64,000 bases of DNA, from the NCBI GenBank assembly GCA_965198865.1, contig CBDAQA010000033.1, forward strand, positions 62,001 to 126,000. Reading direction: 5' to 3'. Made by a program: the position numbers and the translations under genes. The notes beneath the pieces are model-generated. The model did not search any database. It was not told where the DNA came from and saw only the letters and a program-made list of their open reading frames with translations. Every line of letters begins with the position of its first letter. Position 1 is the first letter of the stretch. Origin of the DNA: CBDAQA01 sp965198865. Its GTDB lineage: Bacteria; Planctomycetota; Phycisphaerae; Tepidisphaerales; Tepidisphaeraceae. Of the stretch, positions 36,648-44,994 are shown piece by piece.

Positions 36648-39600
36648 ATGACGTTCCTTTCCGCTCGCCCTTGGCTGTGCGGCATCGCGCTGGCCGCCGT
36701 ATGCGCCGTCGCGTCTGCTGACCAGACGGCACCCGCCCCGGCAACGCAGCCGGCCTCCCCGCTGCCCTCCAACGCCCTAACATTGGGGGCCGTTCCGACC
36801 ACGACCGGCGCGCACACCGTCGAGGTCGACGCCCGGCTGGACGATGCCCCTGCGCGATTCCGCTACACCCTACAGATGCCGGCCATCCCGGTGGCGTCGA
36901 ACCATGCCGTCCCGCTGGTCGTCGCCCTGACAGATCATGCCGGCGGCGTGGTCCCGCCGGCCTCCAGCTCTACAGCGGATGCCCCGTTCGCCTGCCTGGT
37001 GCCGCAGTGCCCCGCCGGTCACACGTGGGACGATCCGAGCGAGCAGGTGATCCTCCGCCAGCTGATCGACGGCGTCGTCAACGCCGCCCACCTCGACGGC
37101 AACCGGATCTGCCTGACCGGCGCCGGACCCGCCGCGGTCGAGGTGTGGCGCACCGGTGCCGCGATGGCCGACCGGCTCGCGGCCATCGCACCGATCGAGG
37201 GGTCGCCCCCCGAGGACCCTGCGGAAACGGTCGATGCCCTCTGGCACGTCGGCGTCTGCTTCGTCGCTCCGCCGTCCGAGACGCCGGGACCAATGCTGTC
37301 GGCCCTGGCCGCCCGGCCGCACCGGGATTACACGTTCCACGTCGACCCCGCCGCCGACGCCGCCCTCGCGGCACGGGCGATCTACGCCGACCCCTCGTTC
37401 TGGGGATGGATGTTCGCTCACCACCGGTCGGCCGACACGTCGCCCGCGCCCGATCGGGACCCGCACCCGCGCCTGGGACCACCAACCTCGACGCCGACCA
37501 CCACCGTGCCCGTTGCCGTCACGATTGACCACAGCGGGCTGCCGACGAAGCCTGGGTACTCCGTTGTCCCAGCCACGCTGCGACTGGGCGATCGGACGCT
37601 CCCGTTCGACTTCGGCGTCTACCTGCCGCCCGGCTACCCGCACGCCGTCGGCTACCGCGGCGGGCGGGTGGCGACGCTGGTGAACCTGCACTGGCGCGAG
37701 TTCTTCGGCGGGTCGGACGACCAAGTGGTCCGTGAGACGCTGGCCAAACTGCTCGTCCGCTTCCCGGTCGAGGTGCGGCACAAGGGGGAGATGCCGCCGA
37801 ACCCCGTGCCGCTGACGCAGGTCGCGCCGGTCATCTGCATCATGCCCCACTGCCCGGCCAACTGCCGCTTCGAGTGGACGCCGGGGATGGCCGAGGCGAT
37901 CGGCCAGCTGATCGACCAGGTCGTGCCCGCCCTGCACGCCGACCCCGACCGCGTGGTGCTGACCGGCGTCAGCTACGGGGGCAGCAGCGCGTGGATGGTG
38001 GGCCAGCAGATCGCCAGCCGGATCGCCGGCATCGTGCCGTGCGACGGGCGGCGCACGTCCAATCCGGCCGCCACGGCCACCGCCCTACGCGACGTCGGCA
38101 TCTACATCTCGGCCGGCGACGTGGATGGGGACTTCACCAACGACGCCCGCCTGATGGCCGGTGCCCTTGCCGCGGCCGGTCACCCCAACGTCACCTACCG
38201 CGAGATCCACGGCGGGAACCACTTCTGCTTCAGCGCGACCTACACCGACCCCGCCTTCTGGGCGTGGCTCGAATCACAGCATCGCCCGGTTAGGGTCGCC
38301 GGTTCCACGCTGTCCGCCCCGCTGATCCTCGCCTCGGCTGAACCGCCACCGAACCCCGGCCCGACGACGAAGCCGGCACCGCCGGTCACGCCGAAGCCCG
38401 CGGACAAGCCGGCGCCGGTCGCGGTGAAGGTTGCGCCACCTGCGCCCGTGGCATTGGTGGCCAAGCCCGCGACGCAACCGGTCGCCCCGCCGGCGATCGC
38501 GAACGTGAAGCCGGCCCCGCCGACGTCGTTCTCGCTCGACCCGGCCACGCTGCCGACGACGCCGGGGTCGCACGTCGTGCGGACGAACATCCAGATGGAC
38601 GGCAAGCCGGTCCGGTTCAAGTTCTGGCTCTACCTGCCCAAGGATTACGGCAAGGGGCCGCAGACGTGGCCCGTCGTGATGGCCCTGCACAACAAGGGCT
38701 CGATCGGCGGCGACGGCAACGGCAGCATCACCGGCGAGGGGCTGCCGCTGCTGATGGCGCACGGCCGGCCCGACATGCGCTGGACCGGCGACGTGCCCCA
38801 GCGCCCGATCGACCTGCAGCGCGACGCCCCGTTCGTCTGCGTCGCCCCGCAGGTGCCCACCGCCCACACGTTCGACGACCCGGCCATGCTGGCCGTGATC
38901 GACCAGCTGCTGGAGGCGATCGTCGCCAACTGCCACGGCGATCCGACGCGCACCTACCTGACCGGCTTCAGCTACGGCGCGTCCAACACCTGGCTGGTCG
39001 CGTCGGCGCTGGCCGACCACTTCGCCGCCATCGCCCCGATCGACGGCCGGGCCACGCCCGACCCCGACGCCACCGTCGCCAGGCTGGCCCACACCGGCGT
39101 CTACCAGGTGATCGGCGGCGACGACGGCGACTTCATGCCCGAGGCGAAGCGGATGGTCGCCGCCCTGGCGGCCAAGCCGCACCCCGATTTCGACTTCCAC
39201 GTCGTGCCCGGCGGGAACCACTTCTGCTACGGCTCGGTCTACGCCGACCCGACGTTCTGGGCGTGGATGTTCTCCCACCGGCGCAAGCCGCCGGCGCCCA
39301 AGGCCATGGCCGACAACGGCGACGCGGCGGCCGGCGTGACGGTGCTGGTCGACACCAGCGCCCTGCCCCGCCACGGCGGCTACACCGTGATCCGCCCGAC
39401 CGTGCGCGTCGACGGCCAGACGCTGTCCATGCCGGTCGGCCTGTGGCTGCCGACGGCCTACCCGCACTTCGCCGGGCCGCTGCCGGTGATCGTGTCGCTC
39501 CACAACCGGTACGCGATCGGCATGGCCGACACGAACGCCGCGCTGCTCGGCGAGGGGCTGCCCAGCATCCTGGCCCACGGCGACAACAACCGCGGCGAGC

Positions 39601-40124
39601 ACGGCGACCCGCCGGCCCACCCGGTCAACCCCGCCAACGACGTCGCGTTCGTCGGCGTCTTCCCGCAGTGCCCCGCCGGCCACGCCTGGGAGTCGGGCCC
39701 CATGCCCGAGGTGGTCGACAAGCTGCTGGCCGCCCTGCTCGTGGGGTACGACACGACCGTCGACCCGGACCGCGTCTACGGCACCGGCTGGAGCTACGGC
39801 GGCTCGTGTACGTGGGCCCTCGCCACGGCCTATCCCCAGCGGTTCGCCGCCATCGCCGTCAACGACGGCCGAGCCATGCCCGACCCCACCGCGGCCGTGG
39901 CGAAACTGCGGGACGTCGCGGTCTACCTCACCGTGGGCGACCACGATGGCGAGTTCATCGACGAGGAGCACCGGATGCTCGACGCCCTGACCGCCGGTCG
40001 GCACCCCAACTTCGTCCAGCACACGATCGCCCACGGCGACCACGCCGCCTACATGGCGGTGTACAACGACCCCGCCTTCTGGGGCTGGCTGCTGGCGCAG
40101 CGGCGGCACGCGACTACGCGTTGA
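36648..40124 (+). CDS. Secreted protein with four tandem alpha/beta-hydrolase (esterase/PHB-depolymerase-like) domains
   Basis: 1158 residues with a signal peptide (MTFLSARPWLCGIALAAVCA). Four homologous units follow, each ending in the same pattern 'DPxFWxWxxxxR' and each with a GDH/GNHF-type histidine segment. Nucleophile elbows: unit 2 GVSYGGSS (Ser442), unit 3 GFSYGAS (Ser775), unit 4 GWSYGGS (Ser1049). Unit 1 has GAGPAAVEV at about residues 158-166, so the serine is lost and the unit is probably inactive. A Pro/Lys-rich linker at about 565-620 separates units 2 and 3. Units resemble feruloyl-esterase/PHB-depolymerase-like (Esterase_PHB) proteins. Likely a secreted multi-headed esterase on plant polymers; substrate unknown. 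Confidence 0.8.
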   Translation: MTFLSARPWLCGIALAAVCAVASADQTAPAPATQPASPLPSNALTLGAVPTTTGAHTVEVDARLDDAPARFRYTLQMPAIPVASNHAVPLVVALTDHAGGVVPPASSSTADAPFACLVPQCPAGHTWDDPSEQVILRQLIDGVVNAAHLDGNRICLTGAGPAAVEVWRTGAAMADRLAAIAPIEGSPPEDPAETVDALWHVGVCFVAPPSETPGPMLSALAARPHRDYTFHVDPAADAALAARAIYADPSFWGWMFAHHRSADTSPAPDRDPHPRLGPPTSTPTTTVPVAVTIDHSGLPTKPGYSVVPATLRLGDRTLPFDFGVYLPPGYPHAVGYRGGRVATLVNLHWREFFGGSDDQVVRETLAKLLVRFPVEVRHKGEMPPNPVPLTQVAPVICIMPHCPANCRFEWTPGMAEAIGQLIDQVVPALHADPDRVVLTGVSYGGSSAWMVGQQIASRIAGIVPCDGRRTSNPAATATALRDVGIYISAGDVDGDFTNDARLMAGALAAAGHPNVTYREIHGGNHFCFSATYTDPAFWAWLESQHRPVRVAGSTLSAPLILASAEPPPNPGPTTKPAPPVTPKPADKPAPVAVKVAPPAPVALVAKPATQPVAPPAIANVKPAPPTSFSLDPATLPTTPGSHVVRTNIQMDGKPVRFKFWLYLPKDYGKGPQTWPVVMALHNKGSIGGDGNGSITGEGLPLLMAHGRPDMRWTGDVPQRPIDLQRDAPFVCVAPQVPTAHTFDDPAMLAVIDQLLEAIVANCHGDPTRTYLTGFSYGASNTWLVASALADHFAAIAPIDGRATPDPDATVARLAHTGVYQVIGGDDGDFMPEAKRMVAALAAKPHPDFDFHVVPGGNHFCYGSVYADPTFWAWMFSHRRKPPAPKAMADNGDAAAGVTVLVDTSALPRHGGYTVIRPTVRVDGQTLSMPVGLWLPTAYPHFAGPLPVIVSLHNRYAIGMADTNAALLGEGLPSILAHGDNNRGEHGDPPAHPVNPANDVAFVGVFPQCPAGHAWESGPMPEVVDKLLAALLVGYDTTVDPDRVYGTGWSYGGSCTWALATAYPQRFAAIAVNDGRAMPDPTAAVAKLRDVAVYLTVGDHDGEFIDEEHRMLDALTAGRHPNFVQHTIAHGDHAAYMAVYNDPAFWGWLLAQRRHATTR

Positions 40125-40168
40125 CGCGTCCCTATCTTTCCTCTGTCCCGGCCGTCCGTAAGATGTCC

Positions 40169-40234
40169 TCCAAGCCGGCGTCTGAGGTGCGCCGAAGACC
40201 CGGGCCTTCGGCGCACCTCAGACGCCGGCTTGGA
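40169..40234. repeat. Near-perfect 66-bp palindrome (family A, copy 1)
   Basis: Arms TCCAAGCCGGCGTCTGAGG and so on to a CCCGGG centre, with only one mismatched pair in 33. It lies 44 bp after the esterase stop and before the GH113-like gene. A related perfect palindrome is at 46907-46968. It could act as a terminator or be a REP-like mobile repeat. Confidence 0.85.
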
Positions 40235-40266
40235 GTGCAGTTTCCCGTGGTGATCGGAGCAGGTGC

Positions 40267-41379
40267 ATGAGCGGTCGTGGCGTGGCGGTGGCGTTGGTGT
40301 TGTTGGCCGTCGGGACCTACCTGACCGTGGCCGGGGTGGGGTGCATGGACTCGCCGGCCAAGGCGGGCGGGACGTCGGACGGGTCGGCCTCCGGCTACGA
40401 CGGCAACCGGCCGTTCGCCACCACGCGGGCCAAGGGGCTGCCGTTCCGCGGCGTCTCCATGCAGGTGCAGCGCGTCGACTGGATCGAGAAGTACGAGCAG
40501 AGCGAGGACGAGATCGCCGACACCGGTGCCGACACGGTCCTGCTGGTCGTTGAGGGGAGGCAGGAGAACGGCACGTCGAGCCACATCTACCTCGACATGC
40601 GGATGACCCCCACGCCGGAGAAGCTGGCGGAGCTGATCGACCACGCGAAGAAGCGCCACCTGCGCGTGGTGCTGATGCCGATCGTGCTGCTGGACAACCC
40701 CAAGGGGGACGAGTGGCGCGGCACGCTCAAGCCCGACAGCTGGGACGACTGGTTCGACAGCTACCGCGACATGCTCACCCAGTTCGCGTGGGTGGCCCAG
40801 GGGCACGGCGTCGATGCCATGTCGGTCGGGTCGGAGCTGGTCAGCACCGAGGGGCGCGACCACCTGGACCAGTGGACAAAGACGATCGCCAAGGTGCGCG
40901 AGGTATTCCACGGCAGCCTCACCTACTCGGCCAATTGGGACCACTACAGCAACGTGCCGTTCTGGGACCAGCTCGACCTGATCGGCATGAACAGCTACTA
41001 CAAGCTGGGCAACGACCAGAACGCAACGGTGGCCGACATCGAGGGCAGGTGGAAGAGCATCCAGCACGACCTGCACGCCTTCCAGGCGAAGGTTCACAAG
41101 CCGTTGGTGTTCCTCGAGGCGGGCTGGTGCAGCTTGCAGAACGCCGCCAGCGAACCGTGGGACTACACCCGCACGGATCTCCCAGCCGACACAGACCTCC
41201 AGAAGCGCCTGTACACGGCGTTCTACAACGTCTGGTACGGCGACCCCCAGCTGGGCGGGTTCTTCATGTGGGAGTGGCCCCCCGGCCCCGCCGACGACCG
41301 CGGGTACAGCCCCAAGGGCAAGCCGGCCGAGGGCGTGCTGCGCGAGTGGATGGCGAAGAAGCCGTGGGCCGTGCGGTAA
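40267..41379 (+). CDS. GH113-like glycoside hydrolase lipoprotein
   Basis: 370 residues. A hydrophobic N-terminus ends in a lipobox-like VAGVGC (Cys20), so it is probably an outer-membrane-anchored lipoprotein. The rest is a TIM barrel of the GH113/GH5-like clan: RGVSMQVQRVDWIEKYEQ, then HLRVVLMPIVLLDNP, VDAMSVGSELVSTEGRDHLD with the likely acid/base Glu (SVGSEL), LDLIGMNSYYKLG, and FLEAGWCSL with the likely nucleophile Glu. Known GH113 members cleave beta-mannan; a mannanase-like GH26 also occurs in this window. The ATG has GGAG about 8 nt upstream. The family call is by motif order only. Confidence 0.72.
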   Translation: MSGRGVAVALVLLAVGTYLTVAGVGCMDSPAKAGGTSDGSASGYDGNRPFATTRAKGLPFRGVSMQVQRVDWIEKYEQSEDEIADTGADTVLLVVEGRQENGTSSHIYLDMRMTPTPEKLAELIDHAKKRHLRVVLMPIVLLDNPKGDEWRGTLKPDSWDDWFDSYRDMLTQFAWVAQGHGVDAMSVGSELVSTEGRDHLDQWTKTIAKVREVFHGSLTYSANWDHYSNVPFWDQLDLIGMNSYYKLGNDQNATVADIEGRWKSIQHDLHAFQAKVHKPLVFLEAGWCSLQNAASEPWDYTRTDLPADTDLQKRLYTAFYNVWYGDPQLGGFFMWEWPPGPADDRGYSPKGKPAEGVLREWMAKKPWAVR

Positions 41380-41498
41380 CATCTCGTACGCCGAGCGGCG
41401 ATGAAAATATCTTAAGCTTCGAGCCGTTCTTGTAGGTGAAGGTCGGGTCGCCCGCGGCATCGTGCCGCACAGCGGAGCGGGTCCCGGCCCTCATTTGT

Positions 41499-42971
41499 AT
41501 GACTGCGAACACGCAAGCCGGCCATCGCTCGACGGCGGCCATCATCGGTGGTGGTCCCGGCGGGCTGCTCACGGCCTACCTTCTCCAGCACGTCTACCAC
41601 GCCCCGGTCGACGTCACGATCTTCGAGGGGTCGGACCGGCTTGGCGGGAAGATCATCAGCCGATCGTTCCAGTCCGGTGCCGGGTACGAGGCCGGCGCGG
41701 CCGAGCTGTACGACTACTCCGACGCCGGCCCTGACCCGCTGCGCGAGCTGATCGCCGACCTCGGCCTGACGACGTACCCGATGGACGGCCGAGCCGTTTT
41801 CATCGGGGACACGCTGGTGGCGACGGAGGCCGACGTCGGCCGGGCGCTCGGACGCACCGCTGCCGAGGCGGTCGCCGCGTTCGGCCGGCGCGGGCGGGCC
41901 GCGATCTCGCCAGCCGAGTACTACGAGTCCGACTGGGAGACCGACAATGCCGACCCGCTGTGCCAGCAGACGTTCGACGCGCTGCTGAACGGCGTGACCG
42001 ACGCCGCGGCCCGGCACTACATCGAGGCGGCCGTCCACAGCGACGTCGCCACCGAGCCGCGGCACACCAGCGCCGCCTATGGCTTGCAGAACTACCTGAT
42101 GAACGAGCCGGGCTACATGCGGCTCTACGGCATCGACGGCGGCCTCGAACGACTGCCGCGCGCGATCGCCGCCAAACTGTCGGCCACGGTGCGGCTGAAC
42201 GCCCGCGTCCAGCGGGTGACCGCGATCGCCGGCGACCGGTTCTGCGTCGACCCCGCCAGCGGCGCGACCGGCGGCACGTTCGACTACTGCGTCGCCGCCC
42301 TGCCGAACTACTGGCTGCCCTCGATCGACTGGGCCGGCCCGGCGCTGGCCAGGGCGGTGCGCGACCACCACGCCCACTACGACCACCCGGCCCACTACCT
42401 GCGCGTGACCGTCCAGTTCCGCCGGCCCTTCTGGCGCGACGTCGTCCGCGGCTCTTGGTTCATGCTCGACGCGCTGGGCGGCTGCTGCGTCTACGACGAG
42501 TCGGCCCGCTGCCCCGACGCGCCGGACGCCATCGGCTGCCTCGGCTGGCTGATCGGCGGCGACGCCGCCGTGCGGATGTCGAACCTCGACGATGACGAAC
42601 TTGTCGCCCAGGTGCTCGACGCCCTGCCGGCCCCGCTGCGCCACGGCCGTGACCTCGTCGTCGACGCCCGCGTCCACCGTTGGGTCGGGGCCGTGAACGG
42701 CCTGCCCGGCGGGTACCCGCTGCGCGATCCCGACGACCGCCACTGCCCCGACCCGGCAAGCCACCCGACGTTCTTCACGGTCGGCGACTACCTGTTCGAC
42801 TCGACGCTGAACGGCGCGTTCGATTCCGCCGACTATGTCGCCGCCTGGATTGCCGAAGAAGAGGCGGACGAAGCGCCGGCGACAACGGTACCTACGGCCC
42901 GGAGGGCCGGGCTTTCGACGCTCGAACACCCGGCCCTCCGGGCCGTCGCTAAACGGGGAATCGATTCCTGA
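41499..42971 (+). CDS. FAD-dependent amine oxidase/protoporphyrinogen-oxidase-like oxidoreductase
   Basis: 490 residues. The dinucleotide-binding motif is AAIIGGGPGGLLTAYLLQ at about 13-30, followed by IFEGSDRLGGKI and the 'YEAGAAELYDYSD' segment. The C-terminal FAD part (NGLPGGYPLRDP ... FFTVGDYLFDSTLNGAFDSA) is intact. It belongs to the NAD(P)-binding/amino_oxidase clan; substrate unknown. The natural protein appears to end near WIAEEEADEAP. The remaining residues (TARRAGLSTLEHPALRAVAK) are encoded by an intergenic-type palindrome at 42894-42946 that has extended the frame. ATG at 41499 is chosen because the upstream extension lacks similarity. Confidence 0.85.
   Translation: MTANTQAGHRSTAAIIGGGPGGLLTAYLLQHVYHAPVDVTIFEGSDRLGGKIISRSFQSGAGYEAGAAELYDYSDAGPDPLRELIADLGLTTYPMDGRAVFIGDTLVATEADVGRALGRTAAEAVAAFGRRGRAAISPAEYYESDWETDNADPLCQQTFDALLNGVTDAAARHYIEAAVHSDVATEPRHTSAAYGLQNYLMNEPGYMRLYGIDGGLERLPRAIAAKLSATVRLNARVQRVTAIAGDRFCVDPASGATGGTFDYCVAALPNYWLPSIDWAGPALARAVRDHHAHYDHPAHYLRVTVQFRRPFWRDVVRGSWFMLDALGGCCVYDESARCPDAPDAIGCLGWLIGGDAAVRMSNLDDDELVAQVLDALPAPLRHGRDLVVDARVHRWVGAVNGLPGGYPLRDPDDRHCPDPASHPTFFTVGDYLFDSTLNGAFDSADYVAAWIAEEEADEAPATTVPTARRAGLSTLEHPALRAVAKRGIDS
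42894..42946. repeat. Long palindrome (family B, copy 1) overlapping the oxidoreductase 3' end
   Basis: Perfect 18-bp arms ACGGCCCGGAGGGCCGGG (42894-42911) and their complement (42929-42946), with an inner TTCGA/TCGAA pair. A diverged relative lies at 50326-50393. This copy lies inside the reading frame of the FAD oxidoreductase. Confidence 0.85.
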
Positions 42972-43003
42972 CCCGGTCCATTCGGTTCGCCGAGGAGTTC
43001 GCC

Positions 43004-43855
43004 ATGTCCCGCACCACCGCCTCCCCGCCGCGCCCGAGCGTCCCCGCGACGGCGGGCGTGCTGATCCGTTTCGACGCCGCCGCGTTGACGTCGTCCGAGG
43101 CCCGCGTCGTCCGCAGGTTCGACGACCCACGGCCGGCCGAGGCGGTCGCGACCCCCGTCGACGAGGTCAACCTTGAGGCCGACCGCCCCTGGCCCGAGGC
43201 GACCGAGGCGCTGCAGGTGTGCATCAGCGCCGAACGCAAGCCGAAGGCGCTCCCCTGGCTCGCCCGGCCCGATCGGGCCGAGGCCCCGCTCGCCGCGGAG
43301 GTTGCGGTCGACGGCGGCCGGCTCCGCTGGCGGCCTGGGCGCGCGCTGCTCGAGGGGTCCGTCGCCCGGCCCGACGACGTGATGGCCGGCCTGGTCGACT
43401 TCGCCTTCTACGAGGCCGAGCTGCGCAAGCTGGAAGCCGCCCTGCCGCCGATCGAGGTCGGGGCCACCAATGACGTGCCGTTCGCCTACGGCATCGACGA
43501 CGTTGGCCGACCGCACTGGCCGCGGTTCCGGCGGACGATGGAACACCTGGCGACGCTGCGGCTCACGTTCGCCCGGCTGGAGCCGCGGCTCGGCCGGGCG
43601 TCGCGATCGCTGTCGGCGGACGCGCGCCGCACCTTCGCCCGGCTCTGCGCCCGGACCAATGTCGAGGATCGCCTCGAGGCGTTTTCCGATCGGCTGGAAG
43701 CGTGCGAGGTCCTGTACGAGGGCGCCGTCGACCGGATCACCGATCACCGCTGGTGGCAGAAGGGCCACCGCCTGGAGGCGATCATCGTGGGCCTGCTGAC
43801 GATTGAAGGGTTACAGTTGGCAGCGGAACTGGTGCTGCGTCTGAAGGGCCATTAG
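43004..43855 (+). CDS. Hypothetical protein with C-terminal membrane anchor, RMD1/DUF155-like end
   Basis: 283 residues. The N-terminus is Pro/Thr-rich and soluble (MSRTTASPPRPSVPATAGVL). A mixed alpha/beta region is followed from about 150 by long helices (EAELRKLEAALPPIEVG, RRTMEHLATLRLTFARLEPR, VEDRLEAFSDRLEACEVLYE). It ends ITDHRWWQKGHRLEAIIVGL then LTIEGLQLAAELVL, one TM helix. The 'RLE...RLE...YE...HRLE-hydrophobic' ending resembles the C-terminus of RMD1/DUF155-type proteins. That resemblance is weak and from memory. It starts 32 bp after the oxidoreductase on the same strand, possibly in the same transcript. No function can be assigned. Confidence 0.72.
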   Translation: MSRTTASPPRPSVPATAGVLIRFDAAALTSSEARVVRRFDDPRPAEAVATPVDEVNLEADRPWPEATEALQVCISAERKPKALPWLARPDRAEAPLAAEVAVDGGRLRWRPGRALLEGSVARPDDVMAGLVDFAFYEAELRKLEAALPPIEVGATNDVPFAYGIDDVGRPHWPRFRRTMEHLATLRLTFARLEPRLGRASRSLSADARRTFARLCARTNVEDRLEAFSDRLEACEVLYEGAVDRITDHRWWQKGHRLEAIIVGLLTIEGLQLAAELVLRLKGH

Positions 43856-43868
43856 CCGCGTCCGTCAG

Positions 43869-43920
43869 CCCCCCGCTCCGCCGGGGTCTCCCTGCACAAC
43901 CCCCGCGGAGCGGGGGCTAA
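43869..43920. terminator. Bidirectional hairpin between convergent genes
   Basis: Arms AGCCCCCCGCTCCGC and GCGGAGCGGGGGCT, with extra G/C pairs on the loop side, form a stem of about 19 bp. It fills the 75-bp gap between the convergent membrane-anchored protein gene and ispH. No T-run; a bidirectional terminator is the likeliest role. Confidence 0.55.
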
Positions 43921-43930
43921 CGGAAGAAGG

Positions 43931-44872
43931 TCACGCGCTGACGACCGCCAGGCTGCGCAGCGACTTGGGCAGTTCGAAGCTGACGTCCTCCTCGATCAGC
44001 GTTCGGCTCTCGGTCTCGCCGCCGAAGTCGGACTGTAGCCGTTCCAGCAAGCCCTGGACGTGATGCTCGGGGGCGGATGCGCCGGCCGTCACCATCACGG
44101 CGTGTACGCCGTCCAGCCAGGACGGGTCCAGTTCCGACTGGTCGTCGATCAGGTAGGCCGACCGGCCGGCCTGCTTGGCGGTCTCGACCAGGCGCTGGCT
44201 GTTGCTGCTGTTCTTGCTGCCGACGACCAGGACCAGGTCGACCTCGGGGCTGATGTCGCTGACGGCCGTCTGGCGGTTGGTCGTCGCGTAGCAGATGTCG
44301 TCCTTGGGCGGGGCCTTGATGTTCGGATACTTCGCCCGCAGCACCGAGATGATCCGCATCGCGTCGTTCACGCTCAGCGTGGTCTGCGTCACGTAGGCCA
44401 GCTTGGCGTCGGTGCCGAACGGCAGCCGCTGCACGTCCTCGGGGCTTTCCACCACGGTGATGTCGTTCGGCGCCTCGCCCACCGTGCCGATCGCCTCGTC
44501 GTGGTCGCGGTGGCCGATGAAGATGATCTTGTACCCCTCGCGGACGAAGCGCAGCACCTCCATGTGGACCTTGGTCACCAGCGGGCAGGTGGCGTCCACC
44601 TCGACCAGGTTCCGCGACTTGCTCGCCTTGCGGACGGCCGGGCTGATGCCGTGGGCGCTGTAGACGACCGTCGCCCCCTCCGGCACCTCGTCGATGCCGT
44701 TCACGAACGTCACCCCCCGGCCCACGAAGTCCTGCACCACGTGCTTGTTGTGTACGATCTCGTGGTAGACGTAGACCGGCGGGCCCTTGAGCTTCAGGAC
44801 CTGATCGACGCAGTCGATCGCCATGTTCACGCCGGCACAGAAACCGCGGGGATTGGCAAGGATGATCTTCAT
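43931..44872 (-). CDS. ispH: 4-hydroxy-3-methylbut-2-enyl diphosphate reductase
   Basis: Last step of the MEP pathway: reduces HMBPP to IPP and DMAPP with a 4Fe-4S cluster. 313 residues. The three cluster cysteines are in PRGFCAGV (Cys12), DATCPLVTKVH (Cys96) and DDICYATTNRQ (Cys195 region). Substrate motifs IIFIGHRDHDEAIGT and the SSNSQRLVE segment are present, as is the conserved GASAPEHHV near the end. The start MKIILANPRG is chosen over an in-frame ATG 13 codons upstream because conservation begins there. It provides IPP for the polyprenyl synthase elsewhere in the window. Confidence 0.94.
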   Translation of the reverse strand: MKIILANPRGFCAGVNMAIDCVDQVLKLKGPPVYVYHEIVHNKHVVQDFVGRGVTFVNGIDEVPEGATVVYSAHGISPAVRKASKSRNLVEVDATCPLVTKVHMEVLRFVREGYKIIFIGHRDHDEAIGTVGEAPNDITVVESPEDVQRLPFGTDAKLAYVTQTTLSVNDAMRIISVLRAKYPNIKAPPKDDICYATTNRQTAVSDISPEVDLVLVVGSKNSSNSQRLVETAKQAGRSAYLIDDQSELDPSWLDGVHAVMVTAGASAPEHHVQGLLERLQSDFGGETESRTLIEEDVSFELPKSLRSLAVVSA

Positions 44873-44994
44873 TCTGCGAGCGATTCTAACGGCGGCGGCG
44901 GCGGATGCCAAAGGGGATGGGTGGGTGATGGGGTGTTGGCGTGATAGGGCAGGAAAACCATTGGCGCCATCTCTCTCTTACCCCGCCCACGCCA

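Noticed and set aside
41264..41572. Minus-strand frame with a natural-looking piece (DPTFTYKNGSKLKIFSS)
   Set aside because: It overlaps the 3' end of the GH113-like gene and the start of the oxidoreductase. The short piece might be a remnant but has no context, start or family.
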